Positions 1 to 23,448 of a DNA stretch of 64,000 bases are shown here, in pieces. Below the pieces are notes generated by a model. That model did no database searches. It saw only the letters and a program-made list of their open reading frames with translations, and had not been told where the DNA came from. Within the stretch, counting starts at the first letter, position 1. Every line of letters starts with the position of its first letter. The translations under genes were made by a program, and so were the position numbers. The stretch comes from Takifugu bimaculatus (lineage: Eukaryota > Chordata > Actinopteri > Tetraodontiformes > Tetraodontidae), in assembly GCA_004026145.2 (NCBI GenBank), contig CP034992.1, positions 2,866,927-2,930,926 on the forward strand. The letters run 5' to 3'.

Positions 1-168
1 AGGCACAGAAGAGAAACTTAAATGCCACAATAGCATATTTACTGTGCTCCAGATTTACAGATGTAACGTATGTCCAATAGGGGTGAATCTTTTTGCCATT
101 TGAAAGGCTTAAATCATACAAACTCACACATCATCAACATTGCTATTTCAGTTATGTAGGTATGCTTA

Positions 169-3100
169 CTGGATGTCCCAGGCCAGCCACACAGTGGAGA
201 AGTGGCCCCAGCCCAGCTTACGGATCACATGGTACCTCCCATTGAAAAAATCTCCAATCTTCACATGGTGATATCCACCTGTCCCAGGAGAAATGGAATT
301 ACATTTGCGTAAAACCCCTAAATAGGGCCTGCTTAAACCTAGGTGTGAACCGGGGCAGAGATGTAATACCCTTGCAGTAGTCATTGGGGTCTTCCTGCTC
401 GTCATCGTCGGAGCCCAGGATCTCTTCTTCCTGCTCTGGAAGAGGAGAATCAGCCTGGCCTGACTGAGAGCCACCTCCCCGACCATGTGGGTCTGGCCTG
501 TTGGGAAGGAGGAGGACAAGAAGAAAAGAGCCCAGTTATCTTGGGAAGGTTTTAAAACAGAGCAACAATCTAAGAGGCAACAAAGAGGGAAGCAGGGAAC
601 ACAGGAGAGCACTGGTGACCCGATTCTGTTTACATGTGAGAGGACATAAACACCGCAGCACAAAAGTAGATCACAATAAAACAAGAATGTGACATCGATA
701 CAGCTTATTTCACCTTTAGGTCCACCAAGTGTTTTAATGGAAGATTAACAATCAAATATTAACTGTTTTGTTGAATGGCAAATAGTGATTGTTTAAAGTT
801 GTGTACATTTTTAAATACTAGCTTCTAATTATTCAAATAGCTCATTAGAGAGAGACCCAGTTCGGTCCACCAAGAAGACTCATAGGATTTGAGCTAAATA
901 TGGTCCAGGTTAAACAGCAGGGCTCAGAAGAAGGTGAAGGGATGATGATTATCCTGGATTCGCACCAAAAGCGACCTTGGCGAACGGGCTACGGTTCATT
1001 TGAAATGAACGCATACGCAGATGCGTGGCCGCCATTGGTGGCAGTGAGCAGCACGATGCCAGTGTCCTGAGCAGAAAGTTGAAGATGGGAGAATCTGAAC
1101 TTTATGCGAGTGAGCAGTGGCGTGACCCCAGCAACAGCCAATTCTTGGCCAATGCGGAAAAAATTGAAAGAAAGAGGAAGAAAATGGAAGCTGGTAACTG
1201 CACTGTCCTTGTACGAGCTTACCAACCGGGGGGTTACATTCATAATAACCAAATTAACTACTCGGGGAACCTCATGGCTGGGTTTCTAATAAAAGTGCAC
1301 TTATAATAAAAATATGTTTAATATTTTTGCACTTAGTTAGTGATAATTTATGCATCAGTAAAAACAAGAATGCCCCATTTGTCCAGAGCACAACTGATCT
1401 GCCAGGTGGATACTTGGAAGACTTGCCCCTTGGGTCGCCTGGGTTACGCCTGCTGAACAGCCACAGCGCGGCGTGATGTGAGCCACCAGAGCAGCCACAG
1501 GCGGATGTGTTACATTTAATGTGAATCCGAAGCTACTCACGAATGCTACACTTCTGATGCTGTCCGTGGTGCTGAAAGAGGCATTTATACTGTCCTAACG
1601 TACTACTAGCAAGCCAAGGAATTGAATCTGAACCATGATCCAACGTCCGTTACTCCATTTATCTTATCTTTGCAAGCTGCTTTCACTGTATTGCCGCAGA
1701 GAGCTAACGGCAAGAAATCCCACTTGATGCAACGAGGGTTTCCAAGGTTTAAAACTGTCGAAAATGCAAACTCTTCAGAGCCGTTTTAAAACCTGGGAGC
1801 AGCAAGCTGTAAGTCAAACACCGCATGATGCTGAGGAGGATTTGGAGCTAATTAAAGCAAGTCAAACATGATCTCTTAAGCTATGAGAGTGTCTGAGAAT
1901 CTAATTTTCTACAGAGCCGCTGGGGGAACTGGCCTGTGTTTATTATATAGTGTAATCTAAATATTATCCTTTTTAAATTTTACTTGAGAAAATGTGATCT
2001 CCTGGCGATCAGCATTAAAGTCATAGGGATTATAGTGCCAAGCTAATTATGTCATTAACTTAAGTCTGAGCAGAGGCAACACTTTGAAATCATCTCAGAA
2101 AAGAACATGCCTATGAGGCTGTTTCGTGTGCGTATAGCTGCAGAGCTCAACTGGTTTGACTGATAAAGGCAAGACTTTAAAAAGAAAAATGTGGCTTCAG
2201 AGAAGGATCATCACAACGTTGCATTTACTACAATATTTGCAACCAAAATGCAATTTTAGAATTTGAGGCACATAAAGATTTAAACACTACACCACATTTA
2301 TTACTAGATATAAATATTATTAGATGGAGTAGATGTCAAGTAGTGCAGCATACGTCGAAAGATGCTTGAAAATATGCACATATCTCAATGAGCAACAGCA
2401 GTATTTTCTAAAATGCTAAAAATAAAGTAGGTTATGAATACATGAGATCTCTGTAGAACCAGAACAGGCAGAAGATGCATCGATTAAAACATCTGAATCC
2501 GACAGTCTGATTAACTATATTGATAGAAACATTTAGAGACACACACAACATATAAGTGACTTAATTCTCAGACATAAATGTTCCCTCGTCATTATCATGA
2601 ATAATCAGAACTCAAAGACCTCTGCAGGAACATAAACACCTGGAACTGTCTCAAGGCAAACCTCAAACTGTCTGGTGTTATCACATCTGCCCGAGCTGAC
2701 ACACTCCTGCTGCTCTTACCTGCAAGATGCACGGATGCCCATGGGATGTGTTGCAGGGGAGGAGGACAGAACAGAGTGTAGGTGTTTGAAAAAAATAACC
2801 TTTCACTCCATCCGCAGAGGAACAAACAACATACAAAATGAAATCAGGAATAGAAAGAAGGAAGCGCATAAAGGCAGCGCGTATCAAGGAGAGAAAATCA
2901 AAGGTTACACAGAAGAGCGGTGTGTGGAAAGAGGGAAAGAGGAGAAATGCAGAGGCTGCTGTTTGGCACGAGTCCTGAAGCTCTAACCACAACTGCTTCC
3001 CTCTCATTTATTCTCTGTCGCTGTGTCTGACCGAGAACTCTCCTTGGCTGTTGTCAGTCTCTGGCCCCGCCCCCTGCCCCTCAGCTGAGAGCTGATTGGA

Positions 3101-6100
3101 TGACGCTGCACAGCACTGCATTGCAGGTGAGGGATGACCCCCCCCCCCACCTCCTTTACATCAATCCAAAATAACACTATTCCTTGTTCGGCCCTCTTTA
3201 TCAAACACCAAAATCCTCATCATCGATCCCTTTAACTCCAGTTCTGGCACGCCAACCGCTTCTCTCTGCGAACGTGTTGAGAGTCATGCCGCACACCCAC
3301 ATCACAGTCTCTCCGGAGTTTGCTCCCACCTAGACCGAACATGAGATGCTTTTATCCAAAACAGTGTCAGACAAAAGTCTAATCCAATACAAAATAGATC
3401 AAAATTGGGGGAAATTCCTATACAAGGAGGCTACAGTGTGAATTTTGTCCAGTCATCCCGAGTGAACCCTTACTGGGAAATGCTGCAAGCAGAGGGTAAC
3501 AAACCGCAGGCTGCAGAGCAACGATAAACAAGATCATAAATGATCACTTTAACACCCGAGTCTCAAAGGATGCTCTGATCGTTTCTCAGTGTCTGGCCTG
3601 TCAGACGCCCCCCCCCCCCCGGCTCATACGGAGCCACGCTTCAGCCATCTCACGCAGAAACAGAAGCTGGTCGCATGTCGTGTCCTCCACTGTGCAGAAG
3701 TCTGTGTGATTATATGCACGTATGTATTCAGTGTAAACCAGGTGAGGGGTCATCCTCTCAGTCTCAGGTTTCCTGTTCTACCAGGTGTACAACTGCTTTA
3801 ACAGGAAACTGGGGTGAAAGGTGAGAGCAGGCGTTTACCCAGTAGGACAGAGTGGCTGGATTCTCAACATTGGAGACCTGAGTTGATTCCAGTGTGGCTG
3901 ATAATAATTCTGAAATATAAACCTGGGCAGCTTCAAAACTTTCATAAAATACAGAAACCCTCAAAGAGTGAGAATCAGTGCTTTTGTTTGGTTGCAGATT
4001 TCGACATTAAACTGTGTCTATTCTATAAGGTTTAAGCCAAACAAAACGTTCAGCCCCTTAGAAACATGGGAATTCCTCATGGTCGCAACTACACTCGCTA
4101 ATGTTTTTACGGATACAGCTCAGATTAAGATTGGACCTTTGGGCCAAACGTATTCTCTTTCTCTATAGCTGCAGTTCATGTTGTCCCAACTTTACCTGAC
4201 AAATGTGGAGGGAAAGAAATTAAATTCAGTTGTAGCCTGGGCCAAATTTCGCTGTCTGTAAGAAACAGCCACCAGCTCTTGGCATCACAATCACATCTGT
4301 GCACACATCTGCCCTGACAGAGTGTGTCAGTCTCTCCTGGCTGCTTTGTTTCCACCCATCCGGCTCCATCACGTCTCTGCACCGAAACAAAGGCTGAGAG
4401 AAAAGCCTTTGGTGAACTGTGACAAACATTTAGTCCCCCTGCTTCTCTCCTTTATATGAAATCAATGCTTAAAGCCTGGGCACCACAGCAAAATGGCAGC
4501 ATAACCCTGCTGCAGCTGAATTACCCTCCAAAAATATTTGCGGCAGCATCTCACACCTACACAACCAGATCTATTAGGCAACAGACAGAAGGTTTCACAG
4601 CCAACATAAATGTGCATGTGGGTGCAAACTCATGATAAAAACAATTCAATGCCAGGTGCATAACAGCCTTTAGTGGCATAACTTATATAACTGCACTTGT
4701 ACAACTTAGATAATGCATTATTTGTTCTGTATTTACATAGTGGAAAATCAAGATTTCACTGTAAACATGTTTCCTGACAAAATACTTTATATGAACTGAA
4801 ACAAATGTTCTATTCTTAAGGCAACTCGTATCAAATTCCATGCTAATTTCACGAGGATACTTGGGGCGAAACCTGCGAAGGCGATGTGGAGGGCTGCGGA
4901 CGATAAAAGATTTGACGGGTTATGTAATCTGGACACGGCTGAAAGTGAAAAAGGAGACAACAGAGGAGCTGTACTGGGAGACACTGAGCAATACTGATGA
5001 TTTCTCTTCGGTCCCAGAAGCGCTCATGCCAGCTCAATTAAACCTGAAGCCAAACAAGGGAAATAAACAGTTTCACCTGAGGTGACGCCAAAGATGAGGA
5101 TATATCAAGAGAATATGAGGTGACAAAATGGCAACTATCGGGATATTCTGGAGGAACAATCCCAGCTTGGCTCACTTTTAAGCAACAGAGACGTCTGAGG
5201 CAGCCAGCTCACTGGGTGTCAGGACGATCTACTTAAAAATAAAGCGCAAAACTCTTACAATCACATCGTGTGTTTCACTCTTGCTTACTGAACATCAATA
5301 GAAACACAAATTTCATTTCGCAACTCACTTGCAATGCAAGTCCAACGGCAAGTTTCACCACGGCCAAGTTGATGAAGAAGATCCAGTCCAGGAGCCACAT
5401 GACCCAAACCGAACAGAGCTAAAGCTACGCTAAATATCTGCTTTCCTGCAACTTTTACCATACAACGGCTGCTGCCTTCTCCCTGCACAGCCACCAGGAT
5501 ACAGCTGAGAGTGGGAGGGAAACAGCATCATGGGAGGGAGGGAGGGAAGGAGGGGGGAGGAGGGAAGGAGGAAGCATGTCTGCATGCTTGACTGAAATGC
5601 CTTCTGAGTAAATCCTGGAACAAACCTCAACCTAATAAATAAGAAAACCAGTAGATTTTAACGTCTCGCTACACATTAGACAGAAGCGTTGTGGTGAGTG
5701 CACAACTGTTGAGATATTATGGGATTTAGATGAATTACAAAGGGATCATCGGGCATTAAAGGACTCTTCAAACTCTGCATGGGAATTCTCCAACAGGATT
5801 TGGCCTCTGCTGTCAGTGCAGCGTTTCCTCAGTGCACCGTTTGATGCGCCGGAGATTTGGAGAAAGTTGTAAATGGCGTGACGACAAATACTCGTCAAGC
5901 AGGTTCTCGGATGGACTTAACACAGCCACTAATCCTATCTTCAATATATCCCAACATATTAGTATTCAACATAAGTATTACTGCTTTGACTTTTGGAAAT
6001 TGTAGTTTTTCCTTCTAGTGGGATAATAAAGCCACTATTATTACATTGTGTAATAATATAAAATTAGCTCAACGAAAATTCAAGTAAGAATGCTTATAAA

Positions 6101-6873
6101 TGCTCAGAACTTGATTCCAATTACATAAAATGACATGTAGTAGAGTTCTAACTTTGACTTCAGGTAAAATATAACCTTAGTAGAGCAAAGAAAGACTTAT
6201 TTCTGCTTACTTTTTGCCAGGTTTCCTTGGCTTTGCCCTCTTCTTCCTTGCTTGTATTGCCAGCACTGACACAGAGATGATAATTTAGTGGTCAACACAA
6301 TATCTTACTCTTTAAAGTAGCGGCAGTTCCATCGAAAACAAGATGCAATATATGCAAACAGGGGTTAATAAATATTAATTGCTGAGTGTTGTAACAGGTT
6401 GCATAGATTCTTTTCTTTAAAAAGTCCATCAGAAAGCTACGTAAACTGGCCTGGACGGCTGGTTGCTTCACGCCGGTAACATTTTAAGTTAGCTGCTAAC
6501 AGTAACGTGGTGCTTTTACGTGCAAAAGACACCCCTGTTTTACACTTATATTCCATTTCTCATTGTTCACATAAGAAGTTCAGAAGTGACGAAGATATTT
6601 TACACCCACATTTTCACAAAGTTTAAGTGCATGCTTGCTCGGATGCTAATCTGATAGCTACAGTTAGCATACCGTCAATACTCATGAACACAGACAGTAG
6701 AGCGCATGGTCTGCTTTAACTTATTCTGAACGCTTTCCAGCAACATTTAGCCTTGTTCAAATCAAAGAGAGAATCAATTTGCCACTGTGATAGATTTGAA
6801 GAAAAGCAACTGTGTTACAAGAGCAGCGTTTTATGCCTTTTCAGAGGGTTACCGCGTTACCTTTTCTTTCCAT
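169..6873 (-). CDS. srpk1: SRSF protein kinase 1, N-terminal part (gene continues off the left edge)
   Basis: SRPK1 phosphorylates RS domains of SR splicing factors, controlling their nuclear import and splicing activity. Four coding exons are visible on the minus strand: 6861-6873 (MERK), 6211-6265 (AIQARKKRAK, the basic N-terminus), 370-497 (acidic EEEILGSDDDEQ followed by EDPNDYCKG) and 169-278 (GRYHVIRKLGWGHFSTVWLAWD, the start of the kinase lobe with its glycine-rich loop). Every boundary has GT/AG and the phases agree: 13+55+128+110 nt gives 102 complete codons. The MERK start and ALQARKK-like N-terminus match SRPK1 rather than SRPK2, which begins with a proline-rich stretch. Intron 2 spans about 5.7 kb. 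The rest of the kinase, including the catalytic motifs, lies outside the window. I cannot say which teleost paralogue (a or b) this is. Confidence 0.93.
498..6210 (-). other. srpk1 intron 2, no supported gene
   Basis: This 5.7 kb intron holds several short open frames on both strands, none with a family signature I recognise. It contains homopolymer C runs near 3140 and 3610 and a purine-rich G/A tract near 5520-5575. On the minus strand around 5331-5500, the pyrimidine-rich complement of that tract is followed by an AG, a short hydrophobic frame and a GTGAGT donor. It resembles an exon but does not match the srpk1 reading phase. Confidence 0.5.
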
Positions 6874-7306
6874 GTTGATAACCAGGAGGTGTGATGCGTT
6901 TACGAGCAGTTGGAAAGGTCGAAATTCCCTAATATGCGATTAACGGCCTATGATAGTCTAAATCCATATCTTGGTGGGCAATGATGCAATATATATTAAA
7001 TAACTGCAGTGTCTGTGTCGTGTTGCAAATTAGGCTGTTTTTTTTGTTGTTTTCTTTTTTTTAGAAAAAGTTACTTTATTATCTGACTGCGGCGTAGTGT
7101 AATTGGATGAGGCGTTTACGTCCCAAAATCGGTCCAGGAATTATAGCTACTAAGTGACCAATAAAGGTCGTATTCGCATGGATCTGTAGAAATATGCATG
7201 GAACTGTATAGAACACTTGGAATTCTGTATGTCTGACTGTAATGCCGCCTCAGTGACAATAAAAAGCAATAAAAAAGTCTTGTTACAGGTGTGAAAAATA
7301 GTAGCC

Positions 7307-7312
7307 TTTATT
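7307..7312 (-). terminator. Probable poly(A) signal of mapk14
   Basis: AATAAA on the minus strand (TTTATT on the plus strand) lies about 1.55 kb downstream of the mapk14 stop codon and about 430 bp before the srpk1 start codon. It is a plausible end for the mapk14 3' UTR. Other TTTATT sites occur nearby, for example around 7073, so the choice is tentative. Confidence 0.4.
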
Positions 7313-8857
7313 TTCCAGTGGTAGTATTTACAGGGTGGTGTAGGTCTTGGTAATGTGTCAAAAAACACTGTAAAGACGAAAAACATATACACATCTTGGC
7401 AAAGAAAGTGGAACCAGTTACCAACAGACATGGGGAAATCAAAACGATTAATAATTTAGGTTGTGCAGTTCTAAGGAATGAGATTTAAGCATCCAGTGAG
7501 AAAACATATACTTTCACAATCATGTGCCCTGCTTAATCATTGAAATGAGTAACAAATATAGTTCTAGAATTACTCAATAAACATTACAAAATCAGAGGAA
7601 CAATAGATTTTCATTGAACAACACAAAGAATAAAATAATAGAAAATATTATTACAGCAAAACGAGAAGCTCCAAATTAAATTGAGATGACGTGGTCTGGT
7701 TGATATTAGCTATAGCAACTCTTGATATAGCCTGTATATCACATGTAATTGTCATCACATGGGAACACAATTGTTTACTAGGTTCTGTGCCAAAAAATGT
7801 TGGTATAATTACTACGGTACATTGGAATTGTTCCATTTAAATAATGTAATAACAGGAAACCCTTTGAAGACATTTCACCAGGAAAATACACGCAACTGTA
7901 AAAATGAACAGTTTAACACAACTTTATGGTTTACTGTGTTGGTTCTGATGGACAAGCTGTACCTGCCGTCACCACAGCCCAACTGACGCCCGAGATTATT
8001 GACGATACATTTGGTTTCCGATACTGTAAGCTCTTCATAAATAATAATGATGACAGACTTAAGCTTTGACAAATACTTTCTTTAGCATTGATATACAAAC
8101 GATGCAACAAAATATAAATACCATGCAGACGGACAACCCCGACATTCATTAAATTAGAAGTAATGTTTTGTGTATGAATTTTACTGTTGTGACGGTGCGG
8201 GCTGATAAAGGAATTGGCCAAGTCTTGTGTGTCTGACACTCTCTCCTGGAACCAAAGTGCGTAAAAGACAATGCAAAAGGAAGTGAAACTGAGCAAAACA
8301 TTAAGAGAAGAACATTGAATCCAAATCTCTTTTTTCCAAGCCTATAAAAGGGAAACGCTGTAATCCATATTAAAAACAATAGAAAACACCAAGCCTTAAA
8401 CCTCCACATCACTCAACAATATACATGTTCTAGCCTGTTTTATAATTGTATTTAATCACATAAGGAATCTTCTTTTGACATTAAATGCTCATTAATTACT
8501 GCAAAATAGTTGTATTTGATAAAATGTTTGTGGGTATTTTATTTCATTTCAAAGGGAGGGTGGCTTTTTCATTTGGAATCAAATGGCGTTCAAGTTAAAA
8601 ACTCACTAAAATAGAAGCCAAATTCACGTCTCCCTCATTTTATGGATGAGAACAAATAGTGAAAGGACGGAAGGAACAGGATGTGGGGTTTATCCCTGAT
8701 GTCGCCAGGCCCTCCAGAGGTGAATGGCGGCAGGCACTTGAATGTCACGGTTCTGTGATGAGTATTCGTGAAGACAGGTGGTGGAGAAGAGAATAAACTC
8801 ATCTCTTTCAAAAGTGTCCCGAGAGAAACAAATAATGGAAGAAGCGGAACCTCCTCC

Positions 8858-18248
<9,391 letters not shown>

Positions 18249-18568
18249 TCTTGCAGGTTTACAAGCCGCGCAACGACGAAACAAGGCAGCGGAAACTTCT
18301 GCCTTCTTTCCCCGTGTAGCAGGACGCGCTAAAGGTCCCGACTAAAGAACGTCCGTCACCCTCTCTTGCAACCCAGCTGCGGATATGCAAAAGCGTTTCC
18401 ACCTCCGTATGCACCGACTGGACTCCCTCTACCCGCCGTTCTACCTCCAATCTGGAGGTACCTTCCGATCTGGACGCGTCGTCGCTGTAAAATTCGCCCA
18501 GTTCTGAGCTCACTTTGGCAGGCGCGCGCTGAGGCATGAACGCGTACGCTCTGTCGTCGTCGCGTAAT

Positions 18569-18578
18569 CTCGCGAGAA
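18569..18578. promoter_or_regulatory. TCTCGCGAGA palindromic promoter element upstream of mapk14
   Basis: The perfect palindrome TCTCGCGAGA lies about 320 bp upstream of the mapk14 start codon in a CpG-rich stretch (about 18,280-18,640). This decamer is known as a core element of TATA-less CpG-island promoters in vertebrates. No TATA box is obvious between it and the start codon. Its activity here is inferred from motif and position only. Confidence 0.55.
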
Positions 18579-19843
18579 CTGGGCCAGGAGCCCCCCCCCG
18601 TAGGAATCTCCCCGGTGGTCACCAAACGCGTCTCACCGGGCATGATAACGTACCTCAATTAGGCGACATGTTAAGAGCACAAAATTCCACTATTGTTCAC
18701 TGTAAAAATATCAAGGTGAACCACAAACACACCGGCTATAAACAAGGTAATTACAAGTTAAATGCCAAAGTCTCATCGCCTCTTAAGAGTTTATGTTTAA
18801 ATATAAATAAGCTCAATAATTTGTATCCATTTTCTGCTACTGAGCATCTCTTGGGTACATTTCTGCTGAAGTAAATGTTATTTATGTCACTTTAACCAGT
18901 GTAGTGTGTGATGCATAACAAACAATGCAAACATGGGGGGGGAAAACCACTTGTTTTGTCTTAAACAACAAACACAGGAACATTGTGCTTTCGCTTTTAC
19001 TCAAAGTCCAGCTGAAATCAAAGTTCTTGTAAAAAATAAGGTGTCAGAATTTGTCCAGAATAACATCATATATTACAGATGGCATGGAATAACATCCTTG
19101 CTTGGCTTTGATTCTGTCCAAAATCAGAGTTTTACAGTAGTTTGAAATATTAGCCTTCGGTATTTCAACATTTTATCCTGTTACGATATAGTGACATTGT
19201 AAGTATACATAGCAAAATAAACGCAACAATGCTAAGTGTGCATTTCACGCTAAAATTTGATTCCAAAAAAAAAACATTGTTGAAAGAAATGGGGAAAAAA
19301 GGAAAGTGCACAAAGCAACAGTTTATCTCAGCTTTATCTTCCCACCATCCTTAACATAAAAATATAGATATTAACAGCATAATTAGGAGCATGAATCTTT
19401 CAATTTACATGTAACCTTTGACCATTTTTGTCATATCTTTTGCCAAATATATACAACTAAGCTAATGGTTATACACAAGCAGAATAAGGTATATTATGTA
19501 GGCTATTTCATCTCATGCATTCTTCAAAAGGGATATTTATACACTTTTGACTGAGAAAACCATTAGAATGATCCTACAGAAAGATACCAGGTCACCCAAC
19601 AGACACCGTCTTCTATGTAGTAGAGTCACGATGTCCTTAATGCCTGCAGCACATACGTTGTTAGGAGATGATGCTGCAGCCACTCGCCAGAAGGGGACAG
19701 CACTGGCCTAGTTTTTTCCATATGGATTCAATGGGTGTCACCAGTTTTATTAACCCAGGAAGTGTCCCACCACATGGATTAGTATGTAACCACAGAGATG
19801 AGCCCATTCCGTGTCCATCCAGTCCTTTGATAATCTGCTCTTA

Positions 19844-21007
19844 TCATTTGAGGAAGACAATGTAGAAGGCCATGGCTAAACAGGAAAGCGCCACAGCGAT
19901 GTGAAGCCGTGATCCAATTACCGCAGCTGAAATAAGAAATAAAAAGCAAAGTGAATTAAAATACTATAAGAGAAAACCCAAATACAGTTAATTTTCTAAT
20001 GCTCTACTGTTTTATCATAATGCGTAATCAGCAGGACACAAATTGTTTTTTAAAATCAAAACACTTGACAACTTTCAAAAAATGTAAACGCTACTTTTAT
20101 TACCCTTTAAGCTTTGCTTATAAGAACCAAGCAGTGGGATCTGTGCGAACCCACCACACACGCAATGTAGAAATCAAGTGTGTCGTAATTTATTACAATA
20201 TCGGTTCCGTTACTGGCACTGGTACCTTTGTAGAAGACACCCCACACTCCTTTCTTCTCTGACAGCAGCCAGTTGTTGAGTCGGGGCACCTTTTTGAAGT
20301 ATGCACAGGTGCAAATGAACAGCAGTCCAAATACCAGGATGCCATCAAAAGAATACACTATAAATAAATAAAAACAGAGCCATTAGATGAATGTATTGTA
20401 TACAGTCTAAGAACACAATCAGCTAAATAAAGTAGGACAAAAGTAAAAACAAAGTCGATCCTATATTTGAACAGAGACCTGATGCGAATTATAAACACTC
20501 AATAATCAATATTCGTCCTGTGCTGTTTATGTCTTTATCATAAATGCAGTCTTTACATTAGTGTTCAAATAAGTAGTTGCGATCTAACCTTTGAGATTAT
20601 ATTAAAGTAAAAAAATGAAGGCGTTAAGCCGATATTAAGAGTTATGTACATATTTATTGTCAATAAAAAACCTGTTGTAGGGGAGACATCTGAAAATAAA
20701 AACTATTAACCACCAGTACCCGATTAGTCAAAGCTAGTTAGCACTAAACTCTGTAGTCTGTAAACACGATGTCAGTACCAGGCATAATCATTTAATATAA
20801 TCACAAAATGAGTCAACTGAGAAAGGTAATATGCAAAGGTGACAGTAACATAACTTATGAGGAATAAGCTGTGCAGTACTTTAGGCCACGTCTACAGCTA
20901 GCTTAGCTTCCACATTAGCCTGTCAATAGTAGCTAAACCTAATAACATATCCCGTTCTTCCGAAAATACTCCTCAGGTTGCTGCTTGATTAGCCTACCAT
21001 TTGTCAT
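19844..21007 (-). CDS. tmem167b: Transmembrane protein 167B (kish-B)
   Basis: Kish-B is a small two-span membrane protein of the early secretory pathway, related to the Drosophila kish protein. Three exons on the minus strand: 20998-21007 (MTN plus one base), 20226-20357 (YSFDGILVFGLLFICTCAYF, then KKVPRLNNWLLSEKKGVW) and 19844-19926 (AAVIGSRLHIAVALSCLAMAF ending IVFLK). The total is 225 nt, 74 aa plus stop, the same length as human TMEM167B. The first hydrophobic segment covers about residues 7-22 and the second about 54-72. The very short first exon is supported by ATGACAAATG followed by GTAGG and by phase agreement. VYS.DGILVFG distinguishes it from TMEM167A, which begins with a different N-terminus. 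It lies in tandem with mapk14 upstream and b3galt6 behind it. Confidence 0.94.
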
Positions 21008-21299
21008 ATTCGCAGATTGGTCGTTGACAGTATTATAGTGCTGTTTCTCCTTAGCCTTGGCTAGAATCCCATAATGTATGAGAAAGTAGCGAGATTGTCC
21101 AGTGTACTTCGCAGTCACTCAGTTGACATTTCCGGCTCCATTGGCGACTTTTTCTTTACGCTTAAATTATGCTGCTTTCCAACGAGCGGCGCCAATACTG
21201 CCATCTACCGGGCATATGTGGTACAGCAACTGCAGCAGCAACAAAACATTAAAAACGTAAAATCTGTTATTTAAAAATATTTTGGCCTTCAGTGACTAT

Positions 21300-23448
21300 A
21301 TCAAATGTTTATACTGGCGTTACAGTGTGTTCTGGACTATCATGCAGTTATGTACACTTAACTAAGTATTAAAAAGTGCTGACACAGTTGTTGAATGTGG
21401 CCACTCCTTGCACACAACAGAGGGAAGAGCTTCCACCCATGTGGAAATAAGCCGACAGCACTTTATAATATTGCCACCTCCACTTCTTCCCTGAAGGCCA
21501 CGACTGATTGAGCATTTTGAGCCATCTCAGGGATCAGCTGTGGTTGAAAGGGAAAACTGATGGCTGTTTGTTTCAGTCAATAATTTATGAAGTCTACAGC
21601 ATCTTGAAAAAATAGCAACAAGTTTTATATATATTTTCCACTTTACTTCCTTCAGTATCTTTGTCCAAAAAAAAATTCCATCCAAACAATTGTCTATGTG
21701 GCATTTCAAGGTGCATTGTCTTGAATTTAGCCCAATATTCTATATGTATTTATTAAGGAAAGCAGGGTAAACTGTTAACTTCCGTTAATGACATTCTTGT
21801 TCAGATCATATGCTCATCCTAGCTGAGAAGGGTCTCAGCCAGGTAAGGCTTCATTAACGCTCACCACTGTCAGGACTCAAACCCATCCTTCAAGTAACTT
21901 CAGCTTCATACGGTGCACAATCACAAGCAGGTCAGTCCAGCTATTCAGGATTTCCTCAGGCTGCACTTTTATGAGATCTTACTCATTGATAAAATCTCTC
22001 CAGGGCCAAAACAAGATTCTTACTCTAGATTAAAAAAAAGGCAATCTCAGTATTTTAATATCACTCAGCTCCCTTAGATGTCATCAAGCTTTCTAATAAA
22101 ATCCACCCACCTGTGCGTCCAGAGGAAACAATTAAAAAAAAATCCACACCTTCATTTGATAAATGTGCTCCAGGAGGGAAGTTATGTTGTCTTAGTGATA
22201 AAGTTAGGTATCAAGCATGATTTGATGTGTCCTCAGAGGTTTACTGCCCAGAAGAAAGCTGGAGCTGCAGTCTTGTTCTTCCAGTCTGAATATTTCAGGT
22301 CAGAAGATTCAGAGGATTTCACAACTTGTGGCCATTTTAAAAGTGAGACTGTAACATTTATTTTAATAAACGATTCAAGGAAACGGATACATGAAAACAA
22401 ACACTTGGGAGGTGCTGAGTCTGTAAATCAGAACACTGAGAAAACAGACACGTCATTCACAAAACCATCACATTGGTCACATAACTGCGGCTCTTGGCAG
22501 AGTTCAGGAGTTTGCACGACAACACCTACATCAGCCTTTAATAAACTTATACATTTCACAAATGTTAGGAGATATTTCATCCAGAAATCCAAAAATGCAA
22601 TCAGAATCTACTCACCCCGACATTTACTGTAGACTCTGATTTCACTGGATGAGCGCCACCTTTATTCATCAATTTTCCATCAATTTTCAAGTGAGCAGAT
22701 GATTGACGCTTTAAAAAGTGGCAGCTTGTAATGCTGCAAACAACAAACATGACAAAGCACAAGGAAAATAGCAACTTGAGTACAGTAGGATGACAGCGGA
22801 ACACCCAAAATTGAGTCACTGTGGTGAACCACACTGCTTATCAACTCGAGATCGGCCTCATCGAGAGCGTGTGACCCCCAATATATCAACCTTTAAATCA
22901 GGCTGCTGCCACAATAATAAAAAAGCCTTTTCAAAACAACAGGGAAACATGTAACTGGGTGGACTTTTGAATGTAAACAGTTATAAATAAATTGCATTTT
23001 CCTCTCTTTGACTGCATTGTCTCAAATGTAGTCTGCCTTGCAATAAATAAACAATAAATAAAACACAAATTAGCAGGTCTTCAGTGGAGACACTAAAATA
23101 CTCTTGAAACATAACTCGTACTATTCTAGCAAGCCACGTTGTTCCAGATGCACGAGGGGACCAAGTTTGCTACCGACAGGAAAACACTGACAAACGTGGA
23201 AACTGCAAAGCTGGGGGACAGTTTAAGACACCAGTATATTGGGTTGTTGTTTGTGAGTTGAAGCTACCACTTTATTTCTCCAACAGCTTTCAGTTAATTA
23301 ACAGAATGCATCATGGGTATTTAGTGTGATTTTACCACTTTTTTTCCCCACCATTTCTGAGATCATTGAGTGGTGTAAAACACGGAGACCTGGTTTTAAA
23401 GAAAATGTATCGCTTATATTTCCTAGATGAACAGGAACAAGACAATAA
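21300..23448. other. Intergenic and probable b3galt6 3' UTR
   Basis: There is no gene I can support between the tmem167b start and the b3galt6 stop. The stretch contains a 184-codon open frame at 22078-22632 (+) with low-complexity, unfamiliar sequence and no coding look. The part nearest 23448 must include the b3galt6 3' UTR, but I could not choose a poly(A) site. Confidence 0.5.

Noticed and set aside
22078..22632. A 184-codon open frame on the plus strand between tmem167b and b3galt6
   Set aside because: Composition is unremarkable, no motif or family is recognisable, and it lies opposite the likely b3galt6 3' UTR.
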